Assembly: GCA_001823095.1 (NCBI GenBank)
Contig: MHTL01000008.1
Coordinates: forward strand, 2,221-50,488
DNA: 48,268 nucleotides
Source of the DNA: Candidatus Vogelbacteria bacterium RIFOXYD1_FULL_51_18
Lineage (GTDB): Bacteria > Patescibacteriota > Minisyncoccia > Phycocordibacterales > UBA9988
Reading direction: 5' to 3'
In this document: in pieces, positions 19,315 through 28,680 of the stretch
Position numbering within the stretch: the stretch's first letter is position 1
Layout of the letters: every line of letters starts with the position of its first letter
The notes under the pieces: model-generated
Told to the model about the DNA's origin: nothing
Seen by the model: only the letters and a program-made list of their open reading frames with translations
Databases searched by the model: none
Made by a program: the position numbers and the translations under genes

Positions 19315-21738
19315 ATGAAGACTGTTATCTCTGTCTCTCTCGCCCTTGCCGTGGGGCTTTTTGCCGCATTCATACTATTTTTTGGTGGACGCTTTGCGCT
19401 TTCCCTGGTCACCGGGAGCAATCCGAAATCTGCACAGAGCGCACCCGTCGCCGAGGCTACGAGTTCCGAGAACGCATACTCAAAACTCTCACTCGGCTCC
19501 CTAGCCGAAGAACCTTTTACTGCGCCAAAAGAGGGCAAAGCAATATATGTTGACCTTGACAGCATGAAGCTTTCACTCTACAAGGATGGCGCACTTGTTG
19601 AGACGGTGCCTGTTGTCTCCAAGGGGCGTGTGGGCACTGCTTGGGAGACACCGCCCGGAGTCTACCGCGTTGAGACCAAGGAGGAGAATCACTTCAGCTC
19701 CATCGGCAACGTGTGGATGCCTTCCTCAATGCAGTTTTTTGGGAACTTTTTCATTCATGGATGGCCCTACTACCCGGGTGGCACGCCTGTTGCGCAAGGG
19801 TACTCGGGCGGCTGTATCCGGCTCACCAGCGATGATGCCAAGCGAGTCTTTGTGTTTGCCGAAAAAGGCACGCCGATTGTAATTTCTAGCTCCTCGTCAT
19901 CCGCCTCCGCGGACCTGGTCGTCCACAGCGCCGGCGAGACAAGCCAGAGTTTTTACTACGTGGCAAACCGCGCAGCGCCTCCGCGCATTTCAGCCGACGC
20001 GTACCTCGTTGCCGATTTGGATTCCGGCGACATACTCATGGAGCGCAATAGCGGGAAGATGTATGCCATCGCCTCCATCACCAAACTGATTACGGCGCTC
20101 ACCTCGCTTGACGCGGTCAACCAGTATCAGGCGGCGCGCGTGTCTGTACGAGCAGGGGCGACCCACGGTGACTTTGGCGGCCTCAAGGTGGGAGAAACGC
20201 TCACTGTGAGTACCTTGCTCTACCCGCTGCTTATGGAGTCCTCCAATGATGCCGCAGAGGTAATTGCCGAACACTACGGACGGGACCGCTTTCTTTCGCT
20301 GATGAATAAGAAGGCGGAGTCCATCGGCCTCCTCAATACGCACTTTGGCGACCCCAGCGGGCTCTCCCCGGAAAACGTCTCCACGGCGCAGGACCTTTTT
20401 ACTCTCGCGCAGTATATTTACCGGTATAAATCGTTTGTGCTGGAGACGACTAAGATGGCGGTGAAAAAGGTTGAGGCGGAAGTTCCCGGTTCGCGCACGC
20501 ACACCTGGTACAACAACAACTACTTTGTGGTGCGCGGCGACCCTAAGTACCTGGGCGGCAAGAACGGCTACACCGATGAGGCCGGCCGCACACTTCTCTC
20601 CCTCTTCTCTCTCCCGCTTTCTGAATTTGAAAAAAAGCATATTGCGGTGATTGTACTTGCGAGCGAGAACCGTGAGAAGGACGCAGAGCAACTAGTGCGA
20701 TATATAACCAAAAATGTCTATTACGGCGTGAGCTCCGACATCGGCCGCGTGGCTGTAAAAAAGCTCTCTGCTCCATTGCTGGCAGAAGAAAAAGGCGAGA
20801 ATTCTCTGTTCACGCAAGCAGGGGAGCGTCTCGCGGCTTCGCTCGGCGCCGCCAAGCGGCCCATGGGTTCTGATGAAAAAGACGAAGTAAAACTTCTCTT
20901 TGTGGGAGACATAATGGCGGACCGCGGCGTAAAGGGTATGGTGGAAAAACAGTTTGCCAAAAAGTACGACGCGCTTTTTGCTCATGCAACTTCGCTTGCT
21001 GACTACGATATCACCTTCGGTAATCTTGAGGGGCCAATCTCTGACAAAGGCAAAAATGCGGGGAGTATTTACTCCTTTCGCATGAGTCTTGCAGTCGCGC
21101 CCGCGCTCAAGCGAGCGGGCTTTGATATAGTCAGTGTCGCCAATAACCATGCAGGCGATTGGGGGCAGGAGGCATTCACCGACACTCTCTCCCATTTGGG
21201 CGAGTACGGCATACGCTACACGGGCGGAGGCTACGACTACAGTGACGCGGCAGGCGTTACGGTGATTGAGCGCAAAGGGGTGCGCGTGGGCTTTCTCGGC
21301 TTTTCTGATGTGGGGCCGAATTGGTTGCGCGCCAGCGGGGGACAGGCGGGGATACTCACCGTTGACTCGGACTTTGACGCCATTATCAAACGCGCCTCGC
21401 GCTCTGTGGATGTGCTTGTGGTCTCACTGCATTTTGGCGACGAGTACCAACCCCTAAGCAATGAGCGTCAAAAGGCGCTCGCGCGGCGCGCCGTGGAGGA
21501 CGGAGCGCGCATCGTCATCGGGCATCACCCGCATGTGACGCAGGAGCTTGAGCGCTATAACGGCGGAATCATTGCCTACAGCCTCGGCAATTTCATCTTT
21601 GACCAATACTTCTCGCCAGAGACCATGCAGGGGCTCGCGCTTGCCGTAACGGTGAGCAAAGAAGGTGTGGGCGAGGTTAAGCGCCTCCCCTTCATTATCA
21701 ATGCGCAGTACCAACCGCTCTTGGATGAAAAAAAGTAG
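19315..21738 (+). CDS. three-domain envelope enzyme: L,D-transpeptidase + D-Ala-D-Ala carboxypeptidase + CapA-like metallophosphatase
   Basis: YkuD HGWPYYPGGTPVAQGYSGGCIRL; SITK, SND and GGKNG of peptidase S11; CapA LLFVGDIMADRG, FGNLEGPI, ANNHAGDWG, GHHPHV. Confidence 0.92.
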   Translation: MKTVISVSLALAVGLFAAFILFFGGRFALSLVTGSNPKSAQSAPVAEATSSENAYSKLSLGSLAEEPFTAPKEGKAIYVDLDSMKLSLYKDGALVETVPVVSKGRVGTAWETPPGVYRVETKEENHFSSIGNVWMPSSMQFFGNFFIHGWPYYPGGTPVAQGYSGGCIRLTSDDAKRVFVFAEKGTPIVISSSSSSASADLVVHSAGETSQSFYYVANRAAPPRISADAYLVADLDSGDILMERNSGKMYAIASITKLITALTSLDAVNQYQAARVSVRAGATHGDFGGLKVGETLTVSTLLYPLLMESSNDAAEVIAEHYGRDRFLSLMNKKAESIGLLNTHFGDPSGLSPENVSTAQDLFTLAQYIYRYKSFVLETTKMAVKKVEAEVPGSRTHTWYNNNYFVVRGDPKYLGGKNGYTDEAGRTLLSLFSLPLSEFEKKHIAVIVLASENREKDAEQLVRYITKNVYYGVSSDIGRVAVKKLSAPLLAEEKGENSLFTQAGERLAASLGAAKRPMGSDEKDEVKLLFVGDIMADRGVKGMVEKQFAKKYDALFAHATSLADYDITFGNLEGPISDKGKNAGSIYSFRMSLAVAPALKRAGFDIVSVANNHAGDWGQEAFTDTLSHLGEYGIRYTGGGYDYSDAAGVTVIERKGVRVGFLGFSDVGPNWLRASGGQAGILTVDSDFDAIIKRASRSVDVLVVSLHFGDEYQPLSNERQKALARRAVEDGARIVIGHHPHVTQELERYNGGIIAYSLGNFIFDQYFSPETMQGLALAVTVSKEGVGEVKRLPFIINAQYQPLLDEKK

Positions 21739-22954
21739 TCTCGCGTTCTCGTTCGCACTCCTCTTTCCATTCTCTTTTGGATGGGTAGGGGATATTGCTC
21801 TGCAATTTGCCTCGCTGGCAACCACGCGCGCCTATCCGGTGACAGTGAATTCGCAGGACCTCATGAAAAGTTATCAGGCTCGGAAACTCACCGTGCTCAT
21901 CGTGCCCGGGCATGACAACATAGATCCGGGCGCCGCATTTGGGGATGTCAGCGAAGCAGATATTAATCTCACCATGACTAAGTATCTCCTGGAGCGCTTT
22001 GGCAATGACGCTAATATACACGCATCCAGCGCCCGCGATGTGGTCAGCGGCGACTACAGCCCCGAGATTAAGACATATATTGCGGAGGAGAAAGAAGATA
22101 TTGATTCGTGGAGCAAAATTCTGCGCGCGCTCGCCACATACTATCGGGAGAACAATGCGCTTAAGCCGGAAGCGCTTGTGCACCATAACTCCGCAAACCC
22201 GCGTGTTGCCCGCGTTCTCTACGGCATTAACCGCTGGGCGAACGAGCACGACATAGATGTTGTGCTCCACGTGCATTTTAACGACCATACTCGTCGCGCA
22301 CGCAGTCGCCCGGGCAACTACTCTGGCTTCACCATCTATGCGCCGCATGAGGGTCTCCCCAACGGCAGAGCGAGCCAGGAGCTTGCGCAGAGTATTTTTG
22401 ACCGGCTCAATGACCGCTTTCCAGTGAGCGACTTGCCCGGCGAACACCTCGGCGTAACTCCGGACGCCGAGCTCATCGCAGTTGGCGCAAACGGCTCGCG
22501 CGAGAAGGTGTCGTTCCTCATTGAGTACGGATACATCTACGAGTCGCAGTTCAAGGACCCGGAAGTGCGGGATAAAATTGTGCGCGAGATGGCCTATCAG
22601 ACGTACATGGGCGTAAAAGATTTTTTTGAAGCGCATGCGCTTGAGCGGGCGAGGGAGACGACGCTCATCCCCTACGTGTTTACACGCGACCTTGCGCGGG
22701 GAGCAAAAAATGATCCCGACATTCTCCATCTGCAGGGGGCGCTCAACGCGGCAGGATTCTATCCTCCAAGCGGAAAGACTTTGAACCGATGCCCTATAAA
22801 TGGCAGTTTTGGCCCCTGCGTGGAGCGGGCGGTGAAGAGCTTCCAATCAGCATACGGGATTAACACGACGGGCACGGTGGGCCCGCAGACGCGGGCCAAG
22901 CTCAACGAGCGCTTCAGCTCAAGCGGTGCGAGCACCACTGCTCCTGCGGAATAA
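21725..22954 (+). CDS. N-acetylmuramoyl-L-alanine amidase-like protein with C-terminal peptidoglycan-binding domain
   Basis: signal peptide, VPGHDNIDPGA, VVLHVHFNDH, VSFLIEYGYIYE; LQGALNAAGFYPP...YGINTTGTVGPQTRAKLNE. Confidence 0.82.
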   Translation: MKKSSLAFSFALLFPFSFGWVGDIALQFASLATTRAYPVTVNSQDLMKSYQARKLTVLIVPGHDNIDPGAAFGDVSEADINLTMTKYLLERFGNDANIHASSARDVVSGDYSPEIKTYIAEEKEDIDSWSKILRALATYYRENNALKPEALVHHNSANPRVARVLYGINRWANEHDIDVVLHVHFNDHTRRARSRPGNYSGFTIYAPHEGLPNGRASQELAQSIFDRLNDRFPVSDLPGEHLGVTPDAELIAVGANGSREKVSFLIEYGYIYESQFKDPEVRDKIVREMAYQTYMGVKDFFEAHALERARETTLIPYVFTRDLARGAKNDPDILHLQGALNAAGFYPPSGKTLNRCPINGSFGPCVERAVKSFQSAYGINTTGTVGPQTRAKLNERFSSSGASTTAPAE

Positions 22955-22994
22955 AAAAGTCCCCACCGCATGTCGCCCGTAGTGGTGGGGAAAA
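22950..22994. terminator. bidirectional terminator
   Basis: aaaaaagtccccacc...ggtggggaaaa. Confidence 0.75.
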
Positions 22995-23019
22995 TCAGAC
23001 ATCAGACATAGGAATGTGC

Positions 23020-23475
23020 TTAGAAATCTTCATCCTCTCCGCGGTATGCGGGGGAGGGTGGCGCATAGTACTCTTGGTAGAGCGGGCCGCCATTCCGTTC
23101 ATTGGTTCCGAGAAATGTAAGCGGGAAGGTGGCTATCTCAAACACGCCTACCGCTGCATCTCGCACGGTGCGGAGTGGTCCGAGCACTGCCCCCGCGATA
23201 TTGGATAGTACAGGCATCTCTACTGCCTGATCTCCGTTGAAGAATGAGCGGGGAATGTGTTTTGGCGAAGTTATCGCTGTGTGCACTCCGTGTGCGAAAC
23301 GATTGCTCATGCGAGCTCCCATGTTGTCTATACGCATTTCGAACTCCGTTGGGCAAGGGTCGGGAGGACAAACATAATATGGTGTACTCTGGATGTAGTA
23401 CTGCTGTGCAATCCCTGTGAACGGGAATGAGCACATAACGAGGGCCGTCGCCAGGACGAGTAATAACGGCTTCAT
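23020..23475 (-). CDS. secreted hypothetical protein, weakly reminiscent of exosortase-associated TIGR04073 proteins
   Basis: signal peptide; NRFAHGVHTAITSPKHIPRSFF...GAVLGPLRTVRDAAVGVFEIATFPLTF. Confidence 0.6.
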   Translation of the reverse strand: MKPLLLVLATALVMCSFPFTGIAQQYYIQSTPYYVCPPDPCPTEFEMRIDNMGARMSNRFAHGVHTAITSPKHIPRSFFNGDQAVEMPVLSNIAGAVLGPLRTVRDAAVGVFEIATFPLTFLGTNERNGGPLYQEYYAPPSPAYRGEDEDF

Positions 23476-23585
23476 GAGTGGACTCCTTTTGCCGTAAAGA
23501 TCATACCGCGAAAGCGGTTACTGGGCTTATAGTACTATTCGTGTATTCGGTTGTCAATCTGTATCTCCTCTGTTACGCTCTCTTT

Positions 23586-24542
23586 ATGCAGAGAGGATTT
23601 TGGAACAAACTCCCGCGTCCCTTTTTTTGCTTAGCGCCGATGGCAAACGTCACCGACGCGGCTTTCCGGCGCGTGATCGCGAAGTACGGGAAACCTGATG
23701 TGCTCTGGAGTGAATTTGTATCGGCAGACGGACTGCAGTCAGCGGGGAGAGAGAAATTGCTCATTGATTTTTTGTACGACAAGAGCGAGCGGCCCATTGT
23801 TGCGCAGATCTTTGGCGCGCGACCGGAGACGATTGAGCAGAGCTCCGCGCTTATTGTAGAGCTCGGATTCAGCGGCATAGACATCAACATGGGCTGCCCC
23901 GACCGTGCGGTGGAGAGGCAGGGTGCGGGCGCGGCGCTCATTAAAAATCCAGCCTTGGCTAAGGAAATTATTGCAGCAGCTAAGCAGGGCGCGGGGGATG
24001 TCCCTGTCTCGGTTAAGACGCGCACAGGCTACAATACGAACATAGTTGAGGAATGGATAGACAATCTGCTGGAGGCACGTCCTGCCGCGATTACGCTCCA
24101 CGCGCGCACGCGCAAGCAAATGTCAAAGGTTCCCGCCGACTGGGACTCGGTGCGTCGGGCAGTGGAGATAGCACGGGGAAGCGGCACGCTCATCGTCGGC
24201 AACGGCAGTGTCGGTTCGCCAAAAGAGGCGCGCGTGCGCGCGGCGGAGAGCGGCTGTGATGGTGTGATGTTCGGCAGTGCCATTTTTGGCAACCCGTGGC
24301 TGTTTGCCAATAGAACTCCCAAATTGCACGAGCGGCTTACCGTGATGGTGGAGCATGCAAGAGCTTTTGAGGAGCTCTTGGGAGAGCATAAAAATTTTTC
24401 CATCATGCGCAAGCATTTTGGCGCCTATGCGCGCGGCTTTGACGGCGCAGCAGAGCTGCGGGAGAAATTAATGAGGACCGAGAACGCGGACGAGGTAGAG
24501 TCGATCGTCTTAAAAGATCACAAAATTTCACGATCGTGTTAA
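23586..24542 (+). CDS. dus: tRNA-dihydrouridine synthase
   Basis: LAPMANVTDAAFRR, GIDINMGCPDRAVERQGAGAAL, VSVKTRTGY, LHARTRKQ. Confidence 0.93.
   Translation: MQRGFWNKLPRPFFCLAPMANVTDAAFRRVIAKYGKPDVLWSEFVSADGLQSAGREKLLIDFLYDKSERPIVAQIFGARPETIEQSSALIVELGFSGIDINMGCPDRAVERQGAGAALIKNPALAKEIIAAAKQGAGDVPVSVKTRTGYNTNIVEEWIDNLLEARPAAITLHARTRKQMSKVPADWDSVRRAVEIARGSGTLIVGNGSVGSPKEARVRAAESGCDGVMFGSAIFGNPWLFANRTPKLHERLTVMVEHARAFEELLGEHKNFSIMRKHFGAYARGFDGAAELREKLMRTENADEVESIVLKDHKISRSC
24529..24538. promoter_or_regulatory. CACGATCGTG palindromic site overlapping the presumed promoter of the PaaX-like gene
   Basis: TTTCACGATCGTGTTAAGATGTTACAAT; TACAAT at 24548-24553, 8 nt before ATG 24561. Confidence 0.6.
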
Positions 24543-24560
24543 GATGTTACAATCTGACAT

Positions 24561-25169
24561 ATGGGAATTAGGAGGAGAAGAAGAAATAAGATAATCATCT
24601 CTAGCCCGATGAAGAAAAAAGTTCTCCTCCTTATTTTTAGTGGAATAGCGCTGTCGCTCTCACGTTCTCCTCGCGGATATTTTAAAATTATCGGACATCT
24701 GCGGAGGGAATGGAAAAGCGTTGACCACCGCTATCTCTTAATGATCATCAGAGAGTTTAAGGAGCATCGCTTGATTGATTATCGTGAATCGGAAGATGGG
24801 ACAATTTCACTCGTACTTACCGAGCGTGGCAGAGAGCGCACGCTTTCTTTTCAGCTTGATACGATGGAAATTCCGCATCCTGTGCGATGGGATGGCCTGT
24901 GGCGAATAGTTTTCTTTGATATTCCTGAAAAATTTCGCGAGAGACGAGATGCTTTTCGCAATTTCTTAAAACAGCTTGGTTTTATAGAAATCCAAAAGTC
25001 AGTCTGGGTGCACCCCTATCCATGTAAAGATCAGATTGATTTTGCAATTGAGGTTTTTGAAGTACGTGTTCATGCACGCTATGGAGAACTCGCAACTTTT
25101 ACCTTGGAAGAGGAGCTTTTGGCCCGTTTCCATCTTAAAAAACCGGCAGGAGACATACAAAAAAGATAA
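24561..25169 (+). CDS. PaaX-like regulator: winged helix plus Cas2-like C-terminal domain
   Basis: SRSPRGYFKIIGHL...LTERGRERTL; DGLWRIVFFDIPEKFRERRDAFRNFLKQLGFIEIQKSVWVHPYPCKDQIDFAIE. Confidence 0.82.
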   Translation: MGIRRRRRNKIIISSPMKKKVLLLIFSGIALSLSRSPRGYFKIIGHLRREWKSVDHRYLLMIIREFKEHRLIDYRESEDGTISLVLTERGRERTLSFQLDTMEIPHPVRWDGLWRIVFFDIPEKFRERRDAFRNFLKQLGFIEIQKSVWVHPYPCKDQIDFAIEVFEVRVHARYGELATFTLEEELLARFHLKKPAGDIQKR

Positions 25170-25198
25170 CACTTTATCACGATCGTGTTAAAGTGTTG
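25169..25198. promoter_or_regulatory. AACACTTTATCACGATCGTGTTAAAGTGTT near-perfect palindrome
   Basis: 30 nt with one mismatched pair; upstream of dnaX. Confidence 0.75.
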
Positions 25199-25239
25199 TA
25201 AAATCGGCGGGGACTTGGACTGTGCTATGATACGAGTCT

Positions 25240-26298
25240 ATGAACGAGCGTGTGCTGTATCGCAAATACCGGCCGGCACAGTGGAGCGAGGTCCTTGGCC
25301 AGCCGCACATTGTAGCGGTGCTCAAGACGGCGGCGGAAGAGCACACCATTGCGCACGCGTACCTCTTCTCGGGCTCGCGCGGAACGGGCAAGACCTCGGT
25401 GGCGCGCATCTTTGCCGCGGCAATCGACTGCACACCCACCGACCTCTATGAGATTGATGCCGCGTCCAATCGTGGCATTGACGACGTGCGGGAGCTACGT
25501 GACGCGGTCTCCACACTCCCCTTTGAGAGCCCTTACAAGGTTTATCTTATTGATGAGGTGCACATGCTTACCAAAGAGGCCTTCAACGCGCTGCTTAAAA
25601 CGCTGGAGGAGCCGCCGTCGCATGTGATCTTCATCCTCGCGACCACAGAGCTCTCGCGCGTGCCGGAGACAATCATTTCGCGTTGTCAGAGTTTTGTATT
25701 TAAAAAGCCCTCGCGCGAAGAGCTGGTAAAGCACGTGAGTGCGATTGCAAAAAAAGAAGGTGCGGCGCTGGGGAAGGATGCCGCCGCGCTCATTGCGCTC
25801 CTTGGCGATGGTTCCTTTCGTGATGCGCTGGGAGTGTTGCAGAAGGTGATGACGGTAAGCCTGCCTAGCCGGCAGGCAGGCAAAGATAAAGAACTTTCTG
25901 CTGACGAAGTGGCGCGCGTAACCGGCGCGCCCAAGGCGGAGCTGGTGCGGCAGGCGGCTCGCGCGCTTGCAGAGGCGGATGCGGATACCGCGCTTGCGGC
26001 GGTGAGTACGGCGCTTGAGGGGAATGTGGATATGAAAGTGTTTGCGCGCCTCGTGATGCATACACTGCGCGAGACGATGCTCCTTATCTTTGCCAAGGAC
26101 CTTGCAGTACAGATTAAGGAAGGAGTTTCCAGCGACGAGTACGCATTTCTAGCGGAGCTAGGGAAGAGCAAGGGAGCTAAACGCCTTCCAGAAATCTTGC
26201 GCGAGCTCCTTGCCGCGTACCCACTCATTGATGCTTCCCCCGCCCCCGCGCTCCCCCTCGAGCTTGCGATTATCAAGCTCTCGGGGCAAGATAAGTAA
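25240..26298 (+). CDS. dnaX: DNA polymerase III gamma/tau subunit, short, without the Cys4 zinc module
   Basis: YRKYRPAQWSEVLGQPHIV, GSRGTGKTSVARIFA, EIDAASNRGIDDVRELRD, YLIDEVHMLTKEAFNALLKTLEEPP. Confidence 0.94.
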   Translation: MNERVLYRKYRPAQWSEVLGQPHIVAVLKTAAEEHTIAHAYLFSGSRGTGKTSVARIFAAAIDCTPTDLYEIDAASNRGIDDVRELRDAVSTLPFESPYKVYLIDEVHMLTKEAFNALLKTLEEPPSHVIFILATTELSRVPETIISRCQSFVFKKPSREELVKHVSAIAKKEGAALGKDAAALIALLGDGSFRDALGVLQKVMTVSLPSRQAGKDKELSADEVARVTGAPKAELVRQAARALAEADADTALAAVSTALEGNVDMKVFARLVMHTLRETMLLIFAKDLAVQIKEGVSSDEYAFLAELGKSKGAKRLPEILRELLAAYPLIDASPAPALPLELAIIKLSGQDK

Positions 26299-26342
26299 GT
26301 TAAAGCATTTTGAGATCGCCCGGAGTGTATCCGACCTATGGC

Positions 26343-26416
26343 TGCGGGGTCGTCTAGCGGCAGGACATCAGCCTTTGGAGCTGAGTACGAAGGTTCGAAT
26401 CCTTCCCCCGCAGCCA
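26343..26416 (+). tRNA. tRNA-Gln (TTG), CCA encoded
   Basis: loop CTTTGGA; acceptor TGCGGGG/CCCCGCA. Confidence 0.92.
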
Positions 26417-26502
26417 TGGGCCGGAGAGGCGAGCGTAATCTGCTCCGCCTGCTTGCATCAGCGGGGGAAAGGGGTAGTATGCTTGTAGAACGAACCTCGT
26501 GA

Positions 26503-27063
26503 ATGGAGAAAGTGAACATGGAGGAAAGCAAGTTGTTGGAGCTGTTGGAAAAACATCAGGTACCGGTGCGAACGTGGGGCAAAGGCAAAGCAAGGAAGGT
26601 TGAAGAACTAATGGCGGAGCTCATGGCGGGGAGGTCAACACTTGTTAATAACGGAGTCGGACTCGTGCGCCTCGTGCGCGTTGCTGCTGTCTCGGTGTGC
26701 TACACTCTGGACGGTCCACCGCACCTGCAGCTCAAAGCAAAGAAGGCAAACCCGCAGAGTAGCAAAGAGTACCCATGGAGCATGAATGGCGTGAGCCTCT
26801 ATGAAAAGCTGTTGCGTGGCGAAGATGCCCTTGATGCCGCCATGAGAGTCTTGGGGGAATTCGGCATCTCCGGCAAACTCTCCTCTACTACTCTTGAGAC
26901 AAAGACTGTCTGGGGTCCTAAGGACTCAATCGTGTATCCTGGCCTTCAAGATCGTTTTGAGAAAGTTCCCGTAAGTATTTTCCTCCCTCGCTACTTCTAT
27001 CGCCCGAAGGGCTACAGGGCAGAGGGGAAGGGAGCTGCGCGCTTTGTCTGGGTTGAAAACTAA
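26503..27063 (+). CDS. hypothetical protein
   Basis: 186 aa ORF (start 26503 or 26518), followed by terminator. Confidence 0.7.
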   Translation: MEKVNMEESKLLELLEKHQVPVRTWGKGKARKVEELMAELMAGRSTLVNNGVGLVRLVRVAAVSVCYTLDGPPHLQLKAKKANPQSSKEYPWSMNGVSLYEKLLRGEDALDAAMRVLGEFGISGKLSSTTLETKTVWGPKDSIVYPGLQDRFEKVPVSIFLPRYFYRPKGYRAEGKGAARFVWVEN

Positions 27064-27076
27064 ACCCCTGCGGTTT

Positions 27077-27112
27077 GCCAGTTGTCCGTCAACAACTGGC
27101 TTTTTGCTTTTC
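27077..27112 (+). terminator. Rho-independent terminator
   Basis: gccagttgt-ccgtca-acaactggc-tttttgctttt. Confidence 0.8.
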
Positions 27113-27166
27113 CGCCCCTCCTTGTGTAAGATGCGCCCGGATGCTACTTGAAAGGAGGCATACAGA

Positions 27167-28612
27167 ATGCCCAACGATGCTCTTCCGGGGAATCCTCGCT
27201 ACCAACCGTCCTCACTCAAGCCGATTTTTGGCTACGACAATCTCTATGTGCCTGTAGGTGAAGTTGAAATTGCGACTCTCCAAACACTGGCGGAAATCGG
27301 CCTCATTCCCGAAGCGGACGTGGCGTATCTCACTGATAAGGTGATTAAGCAAGTTCTCTCTATTACTACCACGGAGGTGGATGAAGTTGAGCGTGCGGTA
27401 ACTCATCACGACATCCGCGCATGGGTGCATTGTGCGCAGAAGCATCTCGGCTCGCTTGGCCGCTGGGTGCATATACCGCTCACGAGCTACGACGCACTGG
27501 ATACCGCGCGGAGCTTGCAGTTTGCCCGCGCGCACCAACAGGCGCTCAAACCCCTAGTCGAACACCTCATCCGTATTCTCTGTGAGAAAGTGCGCGCCTT
27601 TGCAGACCTGCGGCAGATCGGGCGCACGCACGGCCAGCATGCACTCCCCATCACCGTAGGCTTTTGGCTCGCGACCATCCTCAACCGCGTGCTCTACAAC
27701 ATAGGGCAGATGGATTACTTCGCGCGCGGCTTGGTGGGGAAGGTCTCTGGCGCCGTCGGCGCGCATAATGCACAGATCGGCCTCGGCATTGCCGCACATT
27801 GCGGGAACACGAGCTTTGAAGAGCGCGTGCTCCATAAACTCGGCCTCAACCTCGCACCCATCAGCACGCAAATTCTCCCGCCGGAGCCGCTCGCGTACTA
27901 CCTCTACTCGGCCTGCATGCTCTCTGCTGTGCTTGCGCAGTTTGGACGCGACTGCCGCCACCTGATGCGCAGTGAAATTGGCGAAATTTGCGAGCCTTTT
28001 GAAGCAGGACAGGTGGGCTCCTCAACCATGGCGCACAAGCGCAATCCCATCAACTTTGAAAATCTTGAAGGGATGTGGGAGCGCAACATTGGTGAGTTTG
28101 TTAAGGTACTCCTTACGATGATCAGCGAGCACCAGCGCGACCTTACAAGCAGTCCAGTAGCGCGGGACTTCCCCATCATCATCGTCAACCTCGTCCAGCA
28201 GTTGGAAACGCTCCTGCGCACCAAGCGCGATAAGGACGGGAAGCCGGTAGAGGGGAGCGAATTCCTGCGGCGGATTACGGTGAATGAAAGGGCCCTTAAG
28301 CGCAACATGGACATGAACGCGGGCGTCATCCTTGCAGAACCTCTCTACCTTGCGCTCCAGATCTTTGGCGGTTACGACGATGCGCACACACTCATCAATG
28401 AGCGCGTAATGCCAATCGCGCAAAGCTATGGCGACCTGCTTTCAGCAGTTGCATGTATTGCAGGGAGGGATCCAGAGGTAAAAGCGGCGCTCAAAAAAAT
28501 CCCGTCAGATATCATGGACATCCTGTATCATCCACATGAGTATGTGGGTGATGCGCCACAAAAGGCGCTCGCTATTGCCGACGAGGGGATGAAGTACCTC
28601 CTTGCGGAGTAA
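27167..28612 (+). CDS. purB: adenylosuccinate lyase
   Basis: LTSYDALDTARSLQ, GRTHGQHALP, VGSSTMAHKRNPINFENLEG; SD gaaaggagg. Confidence 0.93.
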   Translation: MPNDALPGNPRYQPSSLKPIFGYDNLYVPVGEVEIATLQTLAEIGLIPEADVAYLTDKVIKQVLSITTTEVDEVERAVTHHDIRAWVHCAQKHLGSLGRWVHIPLTSYDALDTARSLQFARAHQQALKPLVEHLIRILCEKVRAFADLRQIGRTHGQHALPITVGFWLATILNRVLYNIGQMDYFARGLVGKVSGAVGAHNAQIGLGIAAHCGNTSFEERVLHKLGLNLAPISTQILPPEPLAYYLYSACMLSAVLAQFGRDCRHLMRSEIGEICEPFEAGQVGSSTMAHKRNPINFENLEGMWERNIGEFVKVLLTMISEHQRDLTSSPVARDFPIIIVNLVQQLETLLRTKRDKDGKPVEGSEFLRRITVNERALKRNMDMNAGVILAEPLYLALQIFGGYDDAHTLINERVMPIAQSYGDLLSAVACIAGRDPEVKAALKKIPSDIMDILYHPHEYVGDAPQKALAIADEGMKYLLAE

Positions 28613-28635
28613 TCTGTATTCACGTTCCTTCATAA

Positions 28636-28670
28636 AGTCCCGACACCGAAAGTCGGGGTTTTTTTCTTTA
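28636..28670 (+). terminator. Rho-independent terminator
   Basis: cccgac-accgaaa-gtcgggg-ttttttt. Confidence 0.8.
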
Positions 28671-28680
28671 CTTGCGTTAA

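Noticed and set aside
21698-22846. 382-aa minus-strand ORF opposite the amidase gene
   Set aside because: Antisense frame in GC-rich coding DNA; low-complexity translation and a clear amidase on the plus strand.
24561-25169. Cas2 and a CRISPR locus
   Set aside because: The protein has a PaaX-type winged helix plus Cas2-like fold; no Cas1 and no direct-repeat array in the window.
26503-27063. Nudix hydrolase (GEDALDAAMRVLGEFGI resembling a Nudix box)
   Set aside because: Key REUXEE residues are absent; similarity too weak to name the family.
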